Shown: positions 12,882 through 23,109 of the stretch, in pieces | How the letters are laid out: the number at the start of each line of letters is the position of its first letter | How positions within the stretch are numbered: the first letter of the stretch is position 1 | Source of the DNA: Diphasiastrum complanatum | Lineage: Eukaryota > Streptophyta > Lycopodiopsida > Lycopodiales > Lycopodiaceae | Assembly: GCA_029204225.1 (NCBI GenBank) | Contig: CM055107.1 | Location: 31,707,410 to 31,771,409 of the forward strand | Direction: 5' to 3' | DNA: 64,000 nucleotides | Program-made: the position numbers and the translations under genes | The notes under the pieces: model-generated | Databases searched by the model: none | What the model was told of the DNA's origin: nothing | Seen by the model: only the letters and a program-made list of their open reading frames with translations

Positions 12882-14031
12882 TTAATTGTCATCGTCCGAA
12901 TCCGAGTCTTGTGCAGAAGCTTGTCCTTCACTCTCAGTTCTGGACTTCTCTCCTTCCCCTTCTGCTTCCGCTTCACCGGCTTCTTCACCCGACCCCTCCT
13001 CTACATAAGATGCCGAGCTTCTCTACACATCACAAAAAATAACAAAAGTCAATAACCAATGAGTAAATATAATGAAACTCATCAACAAGCAAGAAAGATT
13101 AATAAAAATGATTATTAAATAATGGAAGCAAATGAGACGAATGTAGCAAAAATTTACCATAGGATGAATGCCTTGTTGAGCAAGATGGTCCACCAAGGCA
13201 TTGTAGCCTTGTTGGTACCCAATCTTATATTCGACATTCGTGTATTTTCTCTCAAAATCTCTTTGCTATACAAACATGAATACAATCATTTAGATACAAA
13301 ACATGATTAGTAATTAAAAACATTACTAGAATAATTATAATAAAATCAAACTAAAAAAGCAAAACTTACAAATTGGGCTTGTAAATTGGATTTTCCACCC
13401 GAGCCAAGGTGAGATTGGCCCAAGAGATTGATTCTTGATTTGGTCGCTTCCTGTTGTTGTTTGAAGCGATCCGGATTCGGATGTTTGGACTCGTGTATTG
13501 CCTTTGCCAATCTTTCTTTGAAGCCCATCCCCGCTTTTTTTTTGTTCCCATTTTTTACATATCTTCGTAAGGATTGACGCTTATGACGAATATGCGTACA
13601 CATATTCGTCAATGCCCACACCTCTCCAAATCTATTTGATTGAGAAAACTTACTATTCAAAAGTGCAAGTATCTTATTCTTGTCATCTTGGTTTTGTTGC
13701 TCCCAAGGAGTGAATAAGTTATGACCAGAATATTTGAGATCAAGGTCGTGCATCCTGTTGATGACAATGTTGCCTTTGGTATCCTTGATGATGGAGCCAT
13801 CATCTTCTAAATTATAAAACAAATTAGATGATTCCTCCGATGGGACATCCATCAGAGGACTACCTCTATTGGAATCGGGCTCCTCTTCAGAAAGACAAAG
13901 ATGTTTCAATCTTTGTCTCTCATCGGGAGATAGCGAACCATAAAAGTCCGCAATCCGATCGGAACCGGATCCTCCTCTTGCACTAGAAGAAGATCTTGGT
14001 CTTCTCCTAGAACCACTACCACTAGAAGACA
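12882..14031 (-). CDS. TNPA-like CACTA protein (Transposase_24-like), spliced, 5' end unresolved
   Basis: Three minus-strand exons join in one frame: 14031-13370, 13265-13158 and 13022-12882. Donors are GTAAGT and GTAAAT, acceptors TATAG and TGTAG, and all joins are phase 0. The protein has a Ser/Arg-rich start and SLSPDERQRLKHLCL. The region with KQQQEATKSRINLL and HLGSGGKS recalls the R-K-L...H...GSKS motif of plant Transposase_24. After a 36-residue exon comes an acidic tail ending DSDSDDDN with TAA at 12882-12884. The start codon must lie in an exon upstream of the CAG at 14032-14034. Such proteins bind subterminal repeats of the transposon. Confidence 0.62.
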
Positions 14032-14156
14032 CTGTGTTTGTAAAGAGGGAGAAAAGAGAGAGATAAAAGCTTAACAAATGTAAAGAAAAAGAAAAGAGCT
14101 TGAGAAAAAGAGAAAGCTTGAGAAAGAGAGAGGTTAAGAAAAGTAAAACTTCAAAT

Positions 14157-14548
<392 letters not shown>

Positions 14549-14880
14549 TATCACTAACATAATGAAATCAATACACCAACACAATGAAAGCAATAGCACT
14601 ATGCAAAAAACTAGTGAAGAAATGTGTTCAAAAATGCCCTATTTAAAGGATTTTCTAGATTCAAGTTTGCGTGGCACTGCCACGGCAACTTTTGACACAC
14701 GTGGCAAAAAAAAATTATTTTTTAATGTCGTCGTACTCTGATGGCCTGCAAGATTTCAAAATGCAAATTTTTTTGTGCCCACGGCCTGCAAGGTGTTAAA
14801 ATGTAATTGTGTGCAAAAAAAGATCATTACTTTAGTTATTAAAAGAAGGGTGAGAATTCATTTACAAACTATAAAAATTT

Positions 14881-14932
14881 AAATGTCTTGTCTCATTCTT
14901 TTAAGGACAAGTGAAAGTGAGACAAGACATTT
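14881..14932. repeat. Inverted repeat, 15-bp perfect arms
   Basis: AAATGTCTTGTCTCA at 14881-14895 is mirrored by TGAGACAAGACATTT at 14918-14932, with a 22-nt loop. The surrounding 14720-15530 is otherwise without recognised genes. Confidence 0.85.
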
Positions 14933-15537
14933 GATGTTTTTATTTTAGAAGACAATTTTTAAAATAATAAGACATTAAATTTAAGTAATCTACAAGACTA
15001 TCTTAGAACTTATAAAAGAATAAAGAATAGTATGACATGTTTTAAGTTTTTTTGATTTTTTTGATGTTAATGACATGTAAGAAAATTGTCGAGGACCCGA
15101 GCCCTCACCCGAGTCGTGCGCCCACCTAAGTCCGTGGCTCGAAGTGGTCGCGACTATCTTTAAAAAAAATAGCATGACTTCAAAAACTTTCAAAAGCAAA
15201 AACTTCAAAAACTCCCAAAACTTTTAAAATCTTCAAGCACCAACCTCTAAGCATCAAAAGCATCAAATGATCTTCAAGATCAAAGCTCCAAACAGTACAA
15301 GTAGTGAGTAAATTCTTCTAGAAAGCTAGAAACTACCACATCTATGTTCTAAAAAAATAGTCCGACAGACTTGCAACTCTTCCTGTAGCTAAACAACTAT
15401 TGCATGCCTGATCCATAACACTCCCAATTTGTTTTGAGGCACACGCACAAATCCACAAGAAAGAGTTCTGGGACAGAGTTTCTGGTCTTGGAACGTCCAC
15501 GATCTAGAACGGATTCCTCCCGGATTGCGTTTCGCTG

Positions 15538-15594
15538 TGTAATAGATCCTAACACCACAATAGGGCAAACACTAACTGATCCCTTAAACCTTGC
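15538..15594. repeat. 57-bp segment shared with 52929-52984
   Basis: Both copies read TGTAATAGATC(C/T)TAACA, then a CACCACA.TAGGGCAAAC core, and end in AACCTTGC, differing at only a few sites. The similarity stops sharply after CCTTGC in both places, so this may be the end of a mobile element I cannot name. Confidence 0.7.
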
Positions 15595-15779
15595 CTACTC
15601 TCTGATATGGAGCAAGCCCCTCCTAGCCCAGTGTGAGACTTGGTTGCATGCATACTGCCAAGTGTTAGCCATGTGGCACAGACATGGCCGACTGCATGTT
15701 GGGATCCAATGTAGGGACCTAGATCTCTAGTGAATGTGGAGACGAAGTCTATTAAATCTAGAAAGTTGTAGATTTCCCA

Positions 15780-16283
15780 CATGATATGTAAGAATTGTTG
15801 CAATTGGCATGTGATATTATGCGTAGTGCTCAGGACAGAGCTAAGCACTATGCCGATTTTAAGAGATCTCCCAAAGATTTTTAAAGTTGATGATTGGGTA
15901 TATCTTAGAATTCCAAAAAATTCTAAGACTATGTGTATTGGAAAGCATTATAATTTGTCTACTAGATATTGTAGATCACTTCAGACTATTAAAAAAATTA
16001 TTTCTTTAGCTTACAAATTTGATTTGAGGACAAGTCGATTGCTCATTCAGTTTTTCATGTAAGCTGGCATAAACTAAGTTTACATGAAGGTGATATAGTT
16101 GGATCTGATGAGGATCTTACCCATTTGAAAGATTTATCACTTAGTGTATCTTTGGAACTTGAAAGAGTACTCAAGATCATAGGTAAACAATTGAAAAAGC
16201 ATCCTATCTCTGAGTGCTTGATTAGGTGGAAGGGTCGGATTGAGGATGATTATTCGTGGGAAAGAGTTGAAAGCATAAAGTAG
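15780..16283 (+). pseudogene. Ty3/gypsy integrase C-terminus with chromodomain
   Basis: The translation shows KVDDWVYLRIPKNSKT (the GPY/F-type C-terminal integrase region). Downstream, in other frames, come ELERVLKIIG and CLIRWKGR with DDYSWERVESIK, a chromodomain with its W and E residues, ending in TAG 16281-16283. In chromoviruses this domain guides integration to modified histones. Frame breaks near 16060 show it is dead. It resembles the gypsy fragment in element L (38270-38930). Confidence 0.82.
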
Positions 16284-16323
16284 ATCTAGGCCTAGTTTTC
16301 ACTTTTGACGACAAACATAGTTC

Positions 16324-16480
16324 AAGGGGGGAAGAATGTTATGTCCATGTACCAAAAAACTCATCAAGATGACACAAAATAAAATTGTTGTCTACAAGTG
16401 TGGGCAGTACAGTTACCGACCCTCACCAAGTTTGAATCCCAAATCTTCAACCTAAAACTTGATTTGAACTCACCCTCTCA
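16324..16480 (+). repeat. Gypsy polypurine tract and start of 3' LTR
   Basis: The purine tract AAGGGGGGAAGAA (16324-16336) is followed by TGTTATGTCC at 16337, as expected after the chromodomain stop. The LTR sequence is lost at about 16480, where copia RT sequence begins. Confidence 0.7.
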
Positions 16481-16778
16481 AGACTAGCTTTCCAGCAACA
16501 ATGGATAAGCCTAGATAGATTTTAGCTTCTCCTAGGTCAGCGATCTCAAATATTTCAGAAATATCCTTTTTGACATCTGAAATTAACTTATCTCTTCTTG
16601 AGAAGATAAGCGTGTCATCAACATAAACAACTAGAATGATTATTTCATTTTGGACATTCTTGATATAGACATTTGATTCAGCAAATAGAGGTTTGAAGCC
16701 TATGGAACGTAGTGCTTCATCCTTCTTTCTAGACCATTGTCTCGCTGCTTGTTTGAGACCATAAATGCTTTTATTCAT
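16470..16778 (-). pseudogene. Copia reverse transcriptase fragment
   Basis: Minus-strand translation: NKSIYGLKQAARQWS, then VVYVDDTLIFS (the YVDD catalytic motif), ISEIFEIADLGEAKIYLG. About 100 residues of the RT palm and connection remain. The divergent sequence shows it is a different copia lineage from elements A-D. The stretch 16779-16960 between it and gag of B has no recognised feature. Confidence 0.88.
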
Positions 16779-16965
16779 GTGACATCCGTATTTTGGATTT
16801 TCTTTTTGCGAAAATCAGATTCAGAGTTATAAAAATTCATTTATTGGTCAATAGTTTCTTATTGCCTGAAAATATTAAGTTGTCTCTTACTTTCGCATAA
16901 AATTTCCGCACGCATATTCAATCAGAATTAATATTGTTCTATTAGTACATAGATCAGATATAATC

Positions 16966-17230
16966 GCAATGCAAGGAGGAGGATGAGGCTTCAAGCTCAA
17001 AGGGCAAGATCAACGACAAGTCCAAGTACAAATGTTTTTTCTGTGGAAAGAAAGGACATTTTGCATTAGAATGTCTCAAGAAGAAGAAGGCACAAGAGAG
17101 CAAACAAAGCAACATTGCACAAAAAGGACATATTCTCCACCTTACTTTCTTACAATGACTTACATAGATCAATCTATACTGCAAGTAGTCAAGAATGTAA
17201 GATAAGTGGAATAGGAACAATTCCCCTAAT
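16966..17230 (+). pseudogene. Gag zinc knuckle and deleted protease of element B
   Basis: Element B resumes with EEDEASSSKGK and a CCHC knuckle CFFCGKKGHFALEC near 17035-17076. Beyond SKQSNIAQ the protease active-site segment (WWIDSGASSHM in related copies) is absent and the sequence jumps to the region before the pre-integrase domain. The frame is also disturbed near 17230. The deletion removes the aspartic protease needed to process the polyprotein. Confidence 0.82.
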
Positions 17231-20191
17231 GTGGGATCATCCAAAAGGATGAATCTTGATAATGTTCTTTATGTTCCTAAGTTAACCAAGAATTTGCTTA
17301 GTGTTGGCCAGTTAATGGATAATGGCCTCGATGTACAATTTAAGCATGGAGTTTGTTCCATACTTAGAAATGACGAATGTATAGCCAAAGGCTTTAAACA
17401 AGGTAGATTGTTTAAGCTTGATGCTAATATTGCAGTGGAGAGTGTTAACTTGGCAAAGGTGGAGTTATCAAAGGTGGAATTGTGGCACAAAAGGTTGGGC
17501 CACCCCAACTACAAAGCCATGGAATCTATGGTTGCAAAGGGGCTTGCAGTTGGACTCCCCAAGCATTTGTCAAAGTGTGGGAAGAGATGTGAAGCATGCA
17601 GCCTCTCAAAGGCTCACAAACTACCCTTCTCAAGATCTACATCAAGATCAAACTCTCCTCTTGAACTCATCCATTCGGATGTTCATAGCTTTTCACATGA
17701 GTCTAATGATGGTGCCAAGTACTATGTAATCTTCATTGATGACTATTCTAGATTTTGTTGGATGTACCTCATGTCTAGCAAATCAATGGTGTTTGATTCT
17801 TTTGTGAAGTTCAAGATTTTGGTAGAAAATCAACTTAGTACCAAGATTAAGGTATTAAGGAGTGATAATGGAGGTGAATATATCTCCAATAAGTTGATTG
17901 ACTTTTGTAGTTCTAATGGCATAAAGAGGGAGTTGTCATGTCCATACACCTCTCAACAAAATGGAGTGAGTGAGAGAAGAAATAGATCTCTTTGTGAGTG
18001 TGCTAAGGCCTTAAGGCTAGATGCTTCTCTATCCAAACCATTTTGGGGTGAAGCAATAACTTGTGCTAACTATTTGTGCAATAGATTGCCAAACCAAGCC
18101 ATTGGAGGAATCACACCATTTGAAGCTCTATTTGGAGAGAAGCCCAATCCCAAGGATCTCAAATTTTTTGGATCCACTTGCTATGTACACCAATCCTCGG
18201 ATAAGAGAAGGAATGATGATGCAACATCCATCAAAGGCATCTTTGTGGGATATAGTGAGAATAGCAAAGGTTATAGAGTCTTCAATCCCATCACTAGCAA
18301 GGTGATAATGAGTAGGGATGTTATTTTTTATGAAGGACATGCTTGTGATTTGGATGATAATGCTACAAATCATCCTGATGCCATGGATCATGCTAGGATG
18401 GAGGAGGAGCTTCCAAGTGAAGAAGAACCTGAGGATCCACCTCAAGATGCAAGAACTCCAAGAACTCCAAGAACTCAAGGAAAATCTACAAGGGCAAGAT
18501 CCGAGCCATTGAGGCTCACCTATGATGGTCAAGGTGATCAAAGGGAAGGCTCATCATCTTTCACATCTTACACCTTTCTTACTTCAATGTTAGATGAGCC
18601 AACATGCTATGAAGGTGCTTGTAAGTCTAAAATTTGGATGGATGTTATGCAAGTAGAGTATGATGCTCTTATTGAGAATCATACTTGGGATCTTGTAGAT
18701 CTTCCTCAAGGGAAGAAACCTCTTGATTGCAAGTGGGTGTTTAGATTGAAGTATAATCAAGATGGATCAATAAGCAAGCATAAAGCTAGGCTTGTTGCCA
18801 AAGGTTTTTTACAAACCAAAGGCATTGATTATGATGAGACTTTTGCTCCTGTGGCTAAGCTTGTTACTATCGGGTTGATCATTAGTCTTGCTACAACCTT
18901 CAATTGGGAGCTATTCCAACTTGACTTCACAAATGCATTCCTCAATGGTAATTTGGAGGAAGAGATCTACATGAGGCAACCCGAGGGCTTCATCAAGGCA
19001 AAGCATGAAGGAAAGGTGTGTTTTTTTAAGAAGAGCCTTTATGGGCTCAAGCAAGCACCTAGAGCATGGTACTCTAGGCTAAACTCTTTTCTCATTTCCA
19101 TCAATTTTGTAATGAGTGCCTATGATCCATCATTGTATATAAGTTTTCATGATGGCATGATCATTATTCTTGTTTTGTATGTAGATGACATTATCTTGAG
19201 TGGTAATGATCTAGATGGAACTAGAGATGTAAAAATTGCTTTAACAAAAGAGTTTAAGATGGTAGATCTCAGTCTATTGAGCTTCATTCTTGGAATAGAG
19301 GTTATTAGAGGATGTGGTTTTAGCTTCATTTGTCAATCTAAATATGCTACATCCATCCTAGATAGATTTATAATGAAGAATTGTAAAGGCATTGAGACAC
19401 CAATGGAGCAACATGTAAAAGCATCTATTGGTTGTGATGAAGCATCCTTTGAGGACATCACATTATATAGAAGGCTTATTGGCTCCTTGGTCTATTTAAC
19501 TATAACTAGACCTGATCTTAGTTATAGTGTTGGAAAGTTTAGCCAATTCATGCAAAGTCCTCTAGTTTCACATTGGAAGATGGTCAAAAGAGTTCTTAGA
19601 TACATTTCATTCACTAAGAATTTTGGTATTTTGTATAGAGGAACTAATCTTGGCTTAAGAGCCTATAGTGACTCGGATTTTGCAGGTGACAAAGTGGATA
19701 GAAGATCAACAAGTTCCTTTGCCACCTTTCTATGTGATGGAGTAGTATCATGGCTTTCCAAAAAGCAAGATACCATCTCCCTATCTTCCACAGAATCCAA
19801 ATACAAGGCCTTGACATCAACATGCAAGGAGGTCTTGTGGCTCAAAAGGCTATTGGTGGAGCTTCATGTCATGGAGGAGGAGATCCCTACCATCTATTGT
19901 GACAACCAATCAGCCCAATCACTTGGAACTAATCCTACATTCCATGCAAGGAGCAAACACATCGAAATTGCTCATCATTTCATGAGGGAAAAAGTGCAAG
20001 CTAAAGAGATCAAGCTCCAACACGTGCCATCATCAAGTTGCTTGGTTGATTTGTTTACTAAACCTTTACCTAAAGATTCATTTGTCAAGCTTAGATCTTC
20101 TGGAGTTATTGATAAAAGCATTGTGATCTCCAAGGCTAGATTTGAGGAGGAGTGTGAAAAATTGCCTACATTGGCAAATCTAGCCATGTAG
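17231..20191 (+). CDS. Copia pol of element B: integrase, RT and RNase H, open frame
   Basis: 986 residues are open without a stop. In order: pre-integrase domain (about 20-130, with H and C residues of the zinc site), integrase core with D150, D212 and E248 (D61D35E), and a PEST-like linker to about 455. RT follows from about 487, with FQLDFTNAFLNG, YGLKQAPRAW and the catalytic YVDD at 650-653. RNase H shows YSDSDFAGD, SLSSTESKYKAL and CDNQSAQ (about 815-945). The methionine at 17231 is only the first in the open segment. Gag and protease are broken upstream. The stop codon lies inside the 3' LTR, so the last 13 codons are LTR-derived. Enzymes could in principle act for other copies. Confidence 0.93.
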   Translation: MGSSKRMNLDNVLYVPKLTKNLLSVGQLMDNGLDVQFKHGVCSILRNDECIAKGFKQGRLFKLDANIAVESVNLAKVELSKVELWHKRLGHPNYKAMESMVAKGLAVGLPKHLSKCGKRCEACSLSKAHKLPFSRSTSRSNSPLELIHSDVHSFSHESNDGAKYYVIFIDDYSRFCWMYLMSSKSMVFDSFVKFKILVENQLSTKIKVLRSDNGGEYISNKLIDFCSSNGIKRELSCPYTSQQNGVSERRNRSLCECAKALRLDASLSKPFWGEAITCANYLCNRLPNQAIGGITPFEALFGEKPNPKDLKFFGSTCYVHQSSDKRRNDDATSIKGIFVGYSENSKGYRVFNPITSKVIMSRDVIFYEGHACDLDDNATNHPDAMDHARMEEELPSEEEPEDPPQDARTPRTPRTQGKSTRARSEPLRLTYDGQGDQREGSSSFTSYTFLTSMLDEPTCYEGACKSKIWMDVMQVEYDALIENHTWDLVDLPQGKKPLDCKWVFRLKYNQDGSISKHKARLVAKGFLQTKGIDYDETFAPVAKLVTIGLIISLATTFNWELFQLDFTNAFLNGNLEEEIYMRQPEGFIKAKHEGKVCFFKKSLYGLKQAPRAWYSRLNSFLISINFVMSAYDPSLYISFHDGMIIILVLYVDDIILSGNDLDGTRDVKIALTKEFKMVDLSLLSFILGIEVIRGCGFSFICQSKYATSILDRFIMKNCKGIETPMEQHVKASIGCDEASFEDITLYRRLIGSLVYLTITRPDLSYSVGKFSQFMQSPLVSHWKMVKRVLRYISFTKNFGILYRGTNLGLRAYSDSDFAGDKVDRRSTSSFATFLCDGVVSWLSKKQDTISLSSTESKYKALTSTCKEVLWLKRLLVELHVMEEEIPTIYCDNQSAQSLGTNPTFHARSKHIEIAHHFMREKVQAKEIKLQHVPSSSCLVDLFTKPLPKDSFVKLRSSGVIDKSIVISKARFEEECEKLPTLANLAM
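20141..20152 (+). other. Polypurine tract of element B
   Basis: TTTGAGGAGGAG directly precedes the 3' LTR. The same GAGGAGGAG tract occurs in elements C and I. Confidence 0.85.
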
Positions 20192-20843
20192 AATATTGTA
20201 CTTTTTGTCAATATTGTTTGTTAGTTACTTGAATGGCCAAAGTGCCACTTGTACATACACACCTAAAGTAGGTTACCACGAGTCAAGAGGAGTGGTAGTG
20301 TCTATTTGGTAGTGATTCCTACTTTGTAGGATCTAGACCATGATTTATGATGAGATTTGTACCTACCATGCACCTACCAAGCATGACTCTTGGATCTAGG
20401 CTAGAGTTTTCACATTAGGGCAAGAAAGTGGAGTCTACTTCCTTATTACATGCTGAATTTTCACCTAAATTTGCAAAGGAAGTGTGTTTTACTATGTATT
20501 CCCATTCTCCATAGTGAGAAGATAGAAACTTTTTGGAGCCTCGAGGAGAAACTCGAGTTTCCTCTCATTGTATGGTGATTACTCTTGATTTCCAATGAAA
20601 CCCAGCTTTGGCACTTTGTAAACACTATCTACAGACCGTACTACAGCCTTATTTCCACATGTGTGGAGTTGGATTATACTATTTGATCAATGCTTTGATT
20701 GTCTCTACCTGTTTCCTATCAAGCTGCTAAACTAGATCTTGTTTTCTGATGACTAGTTTCTGATAGATTGTTTAACAAGCATACAATCACCTTGTGGATC
20801 ATTCAAAGATCCATTTATGGTCCTTAGTACTGTACTTTTCACA
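20153..20843 (+). repeat. 3' LTR of element B
   Basis: Matches 6496-7185 with about 17 substitutions and one indel. The target duplication tacta follows at 20844-20848. Confidence 0.95.
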
Positions 20844-20848
20844 TACTA

Positions 20849-21148
20849 CTGATGTTTTAACACATATTAGCAGTCCTTGGCACGTGTGAGATCACTCCTA
20901 TCCATGTGAAATAGCTTTTCCTACCAATAAAATGATGCCAAGTGGCATATAGCTAGAAAACTAGATTTTGGCCATTTTAGCCACTAGATCTCAAATGAAT
21001 GGTATGTACAACCTATATGACTCATCTAAATGATAAATGCATTTATTTCACATGTGGGAACATGCTCCACACATGTCTTATGATGATATGTACTACTCAT
21101 AATGGTATTCACAAGATATGATCAAGTTAACTTTTGCCAATTTTAACA
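20849..21148 (-). repeat. 3' LTR of element C, part 2 (starting part)
   Basis: Read on the minus strand it starts TGTTAAAATTGGC at 21148, after the polypurine tract at 21149-21158. It continues past element B at 6495. Together the parts give 841 bp against 849 bp in the other LTR. Confidence 0.92.
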
Positions 21149-22040
21149 CTCCTCCTCAAAACTAACTTGATAAAAACATGATGATATTGAGATTGACTCC
21201 ATGGGCTGAATTGGTCTTCAAATATGGATCCTTGCTAGTTCAAAGGTGTGAAGATCAGCCAATGAGCTTGATGTCGATCCGAAATCACCATATCCATGAT
21301 AATGCCTCTTTGATGTTGATTTTTTTTGATGAACATGAGAGCTTTGCACCATCCTAGCACCTCTTTCATTGATTTGTTCCATCCTTGAAGCATATGGTTG
21401 ATCCAAAAACTCCTCCTCCTTGAAAATAGCTGCAACTCCATGAGAAAATAAAGAGTCCTTCTTGACTCATGAGGATCACAAAGATCCAACATCATGTTAC
21501 CAAGATCTGGAGGATTAGGCTCATCAACATTGGCAAGACTATGCATGCTATAATAACAAAGAGTTTGTATCATATTTCATGCTTGGTTACCATGATAATC
21601 CCAGATCTAATGAGGCTAGATAGTTCATTATGGAGATAAGTTTCCTTAGAGGATGATTCACTTTCTCTCATAAAGAGTTTACAATTTGCCTCAATACATG
21701 AAAAAAGACAATTTTTCATACTATGAGTGGACAACTCACTCTTGCTCTTGCAAGACTCAAGAACATACATTTGATGAAATAACCATTTGCTTTCTAATTG
21801 ATCTAAAATCAATTTCATATCATTAAGAACATCAACTATGTTCTCAAGAGAGACACCATACTCAACTAGTATTGCTTTACTCCAACTTTGAGATGCAAAA
21901 GTCTCACTAAAGCAAATTGATTCACCAAATGACATACGAGAAGCAAGCACGAGATGTATACTACTTGAAATGTGCTCCTCTTGCCCTTAAAATGTGAGCC
22001 ATATGAGCTCAACCATGTCTCTTGATATTCTTCTTGGAAT
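21149..22040 (-). other. 3' internal region of element C with second ORF module
   Basis: Starts (on the plus strand) with the complement of polypurine tract GAGGAGGAG (21149-21157). A minus-strand frame at 21570-21950 (126 codons) contains CFSETFASQSWSKAILVEY and CKLFMRES plus KETYLHNELSSLIRSG. It repeats, weakly but in order, the second half of the main ORF upstream (CFEEIFVSQRWIKAIL, CKLLMRIS, DTYIHKQVVSLIEMEI). The SQ-W-KAI-EY motif also recalls the copia linker just before RT. The remaining part to the LTR is not recognisably coding. Confidence 0.5.
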
Positions 22041-22215
22041 CATACTTGAGAAGGACTCACCTCCTCAATCCTTGGCGCACTTGAACCTCGAGATGACTCC
22101 TCAAGATCACCTTCTTGGTGCTCTTCCTTGATGGAAATCCAAGACCTCCATGTCTCAAAATGATCACAACAAACATGATCATATAATGTGCACTTCATAT
22201 GATCATCAACATTAC

Positions 22216-23109
22216 TTATGCTAGAAACATAAGTCCACCACAACTTAGCATGATTTTTCTAATATTGAAATCAAGAAGTATTTCCATCTCAATAAGGCTA
22301 ACTACTTGCTTATGGATATAAGTGTCCACTTTGGATGCTTCACTTATTCTCATAAGAAGTTTACAACTTGTCTTTAAAATTGAAAATTTACAATCTTCAA
22401 CATTATGAATGAACACATCATTCATAATCTTATTGAAACCAACAAAAAATACATTATGAAGACATTTCCATTTCCTTGACTTCATATTCAATGTAAGTTT
22501 ACAAGGAAAACATGCTTTGCTATCTATTAAGGCATCACACTCAGCTAGTATTGCCTTAATCCACCTTTGAGATACAAAAATCTCTTCAAAGCAAAATAGT
22601 TCTTCATAAGATTTCATGAGAGCATAAAAGAAACTATTTTCATTTTGTGATTGCTCCTCAATCTTTCTTGGTTTATCTTGGATCATAACAATAAATTTGA
22701 ACTTTTCTAAAGTTCTAAGCGAAATGCTTTCCAAGGACATGAAACAAATCCAAGTGACATTAATGAAAGTGACATTTATCTTTGCATCTTGAACCAAAAA
22801 TTTCACTTTCAAATGCAAAACTTCAAATGTGATGATGGACTTTTGAAGACAAATCTTGTAAGTCCTTGTGAGACTCCAAGCCTCATGCATCTTTCCACAA
22901 AGGAAACACCTTTCCTTGGATTTGTCCTTCTTGCCTTTGCACTTTGAACTTGAAGCTCCATCCTTCACCTCGACCCCCTTGCTTTGATTCTCCTTGGATG
23001 GATTGGTCTTCATTTTGTAGCATCTTGAGACAAAACAATCTCTCTTGCCACAAAGGTTGCATTTAGGATCCTTACTTGCCTCCAATAGGTTGCCACCTAT
23101 TGATGCCAT
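22216..23109 (-). CDS. Zinc-knuckle ORF of non-autonomous element C
   Basis: ATG 23107-23109 was chosen because the same start, MASIGG, opens the related ORF in element G (62684). The first dozen residues resemble a copia gag start, then the gag capsid is missing. Two cysteine clusters follow: CNLCGKRDCFVSRCYK and CFLCGKMHEAW, zinc-knuckle-like but with altered spacing. The next about 200 residues (SLESISLRTLEKFKF, SQNENSFFYALM, SRKWKCLHNV, FIHNVEDCKFSIL) match no family I know. About three quarters of residues agree with the G copy. It could bind RNA and help trans-packaging, but that is inference. A decayed gag-pol remnant is the alternative. Confidence 0.6.
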   Translation of the reverse strand: MASIGGNLLEASKDPKCNLCGKRDCFVSRCYKMKTNPSKENQSKGVEVKDGASSSKCKGKKDKSKERCFLCGKMHEAWSLTRTYKICLQKSIITFEVLHLKVKFLVQDAKINVTFINVTWICFMSLESISLRTLEKFKFIVMIQDKPRKIEEQSQNENSFFYALMKSYEELFCFEEIFVSQRWIKAILAECDALIDSKACFPCKLTLNMKSRKWKCLHNVFFVGFNKIMNDVFIHNVEDCKFSILKTSCKLLMRISEASKVDTYIHKQVVSLIEMEILLDFNIRKIMLSCGGLMFLA

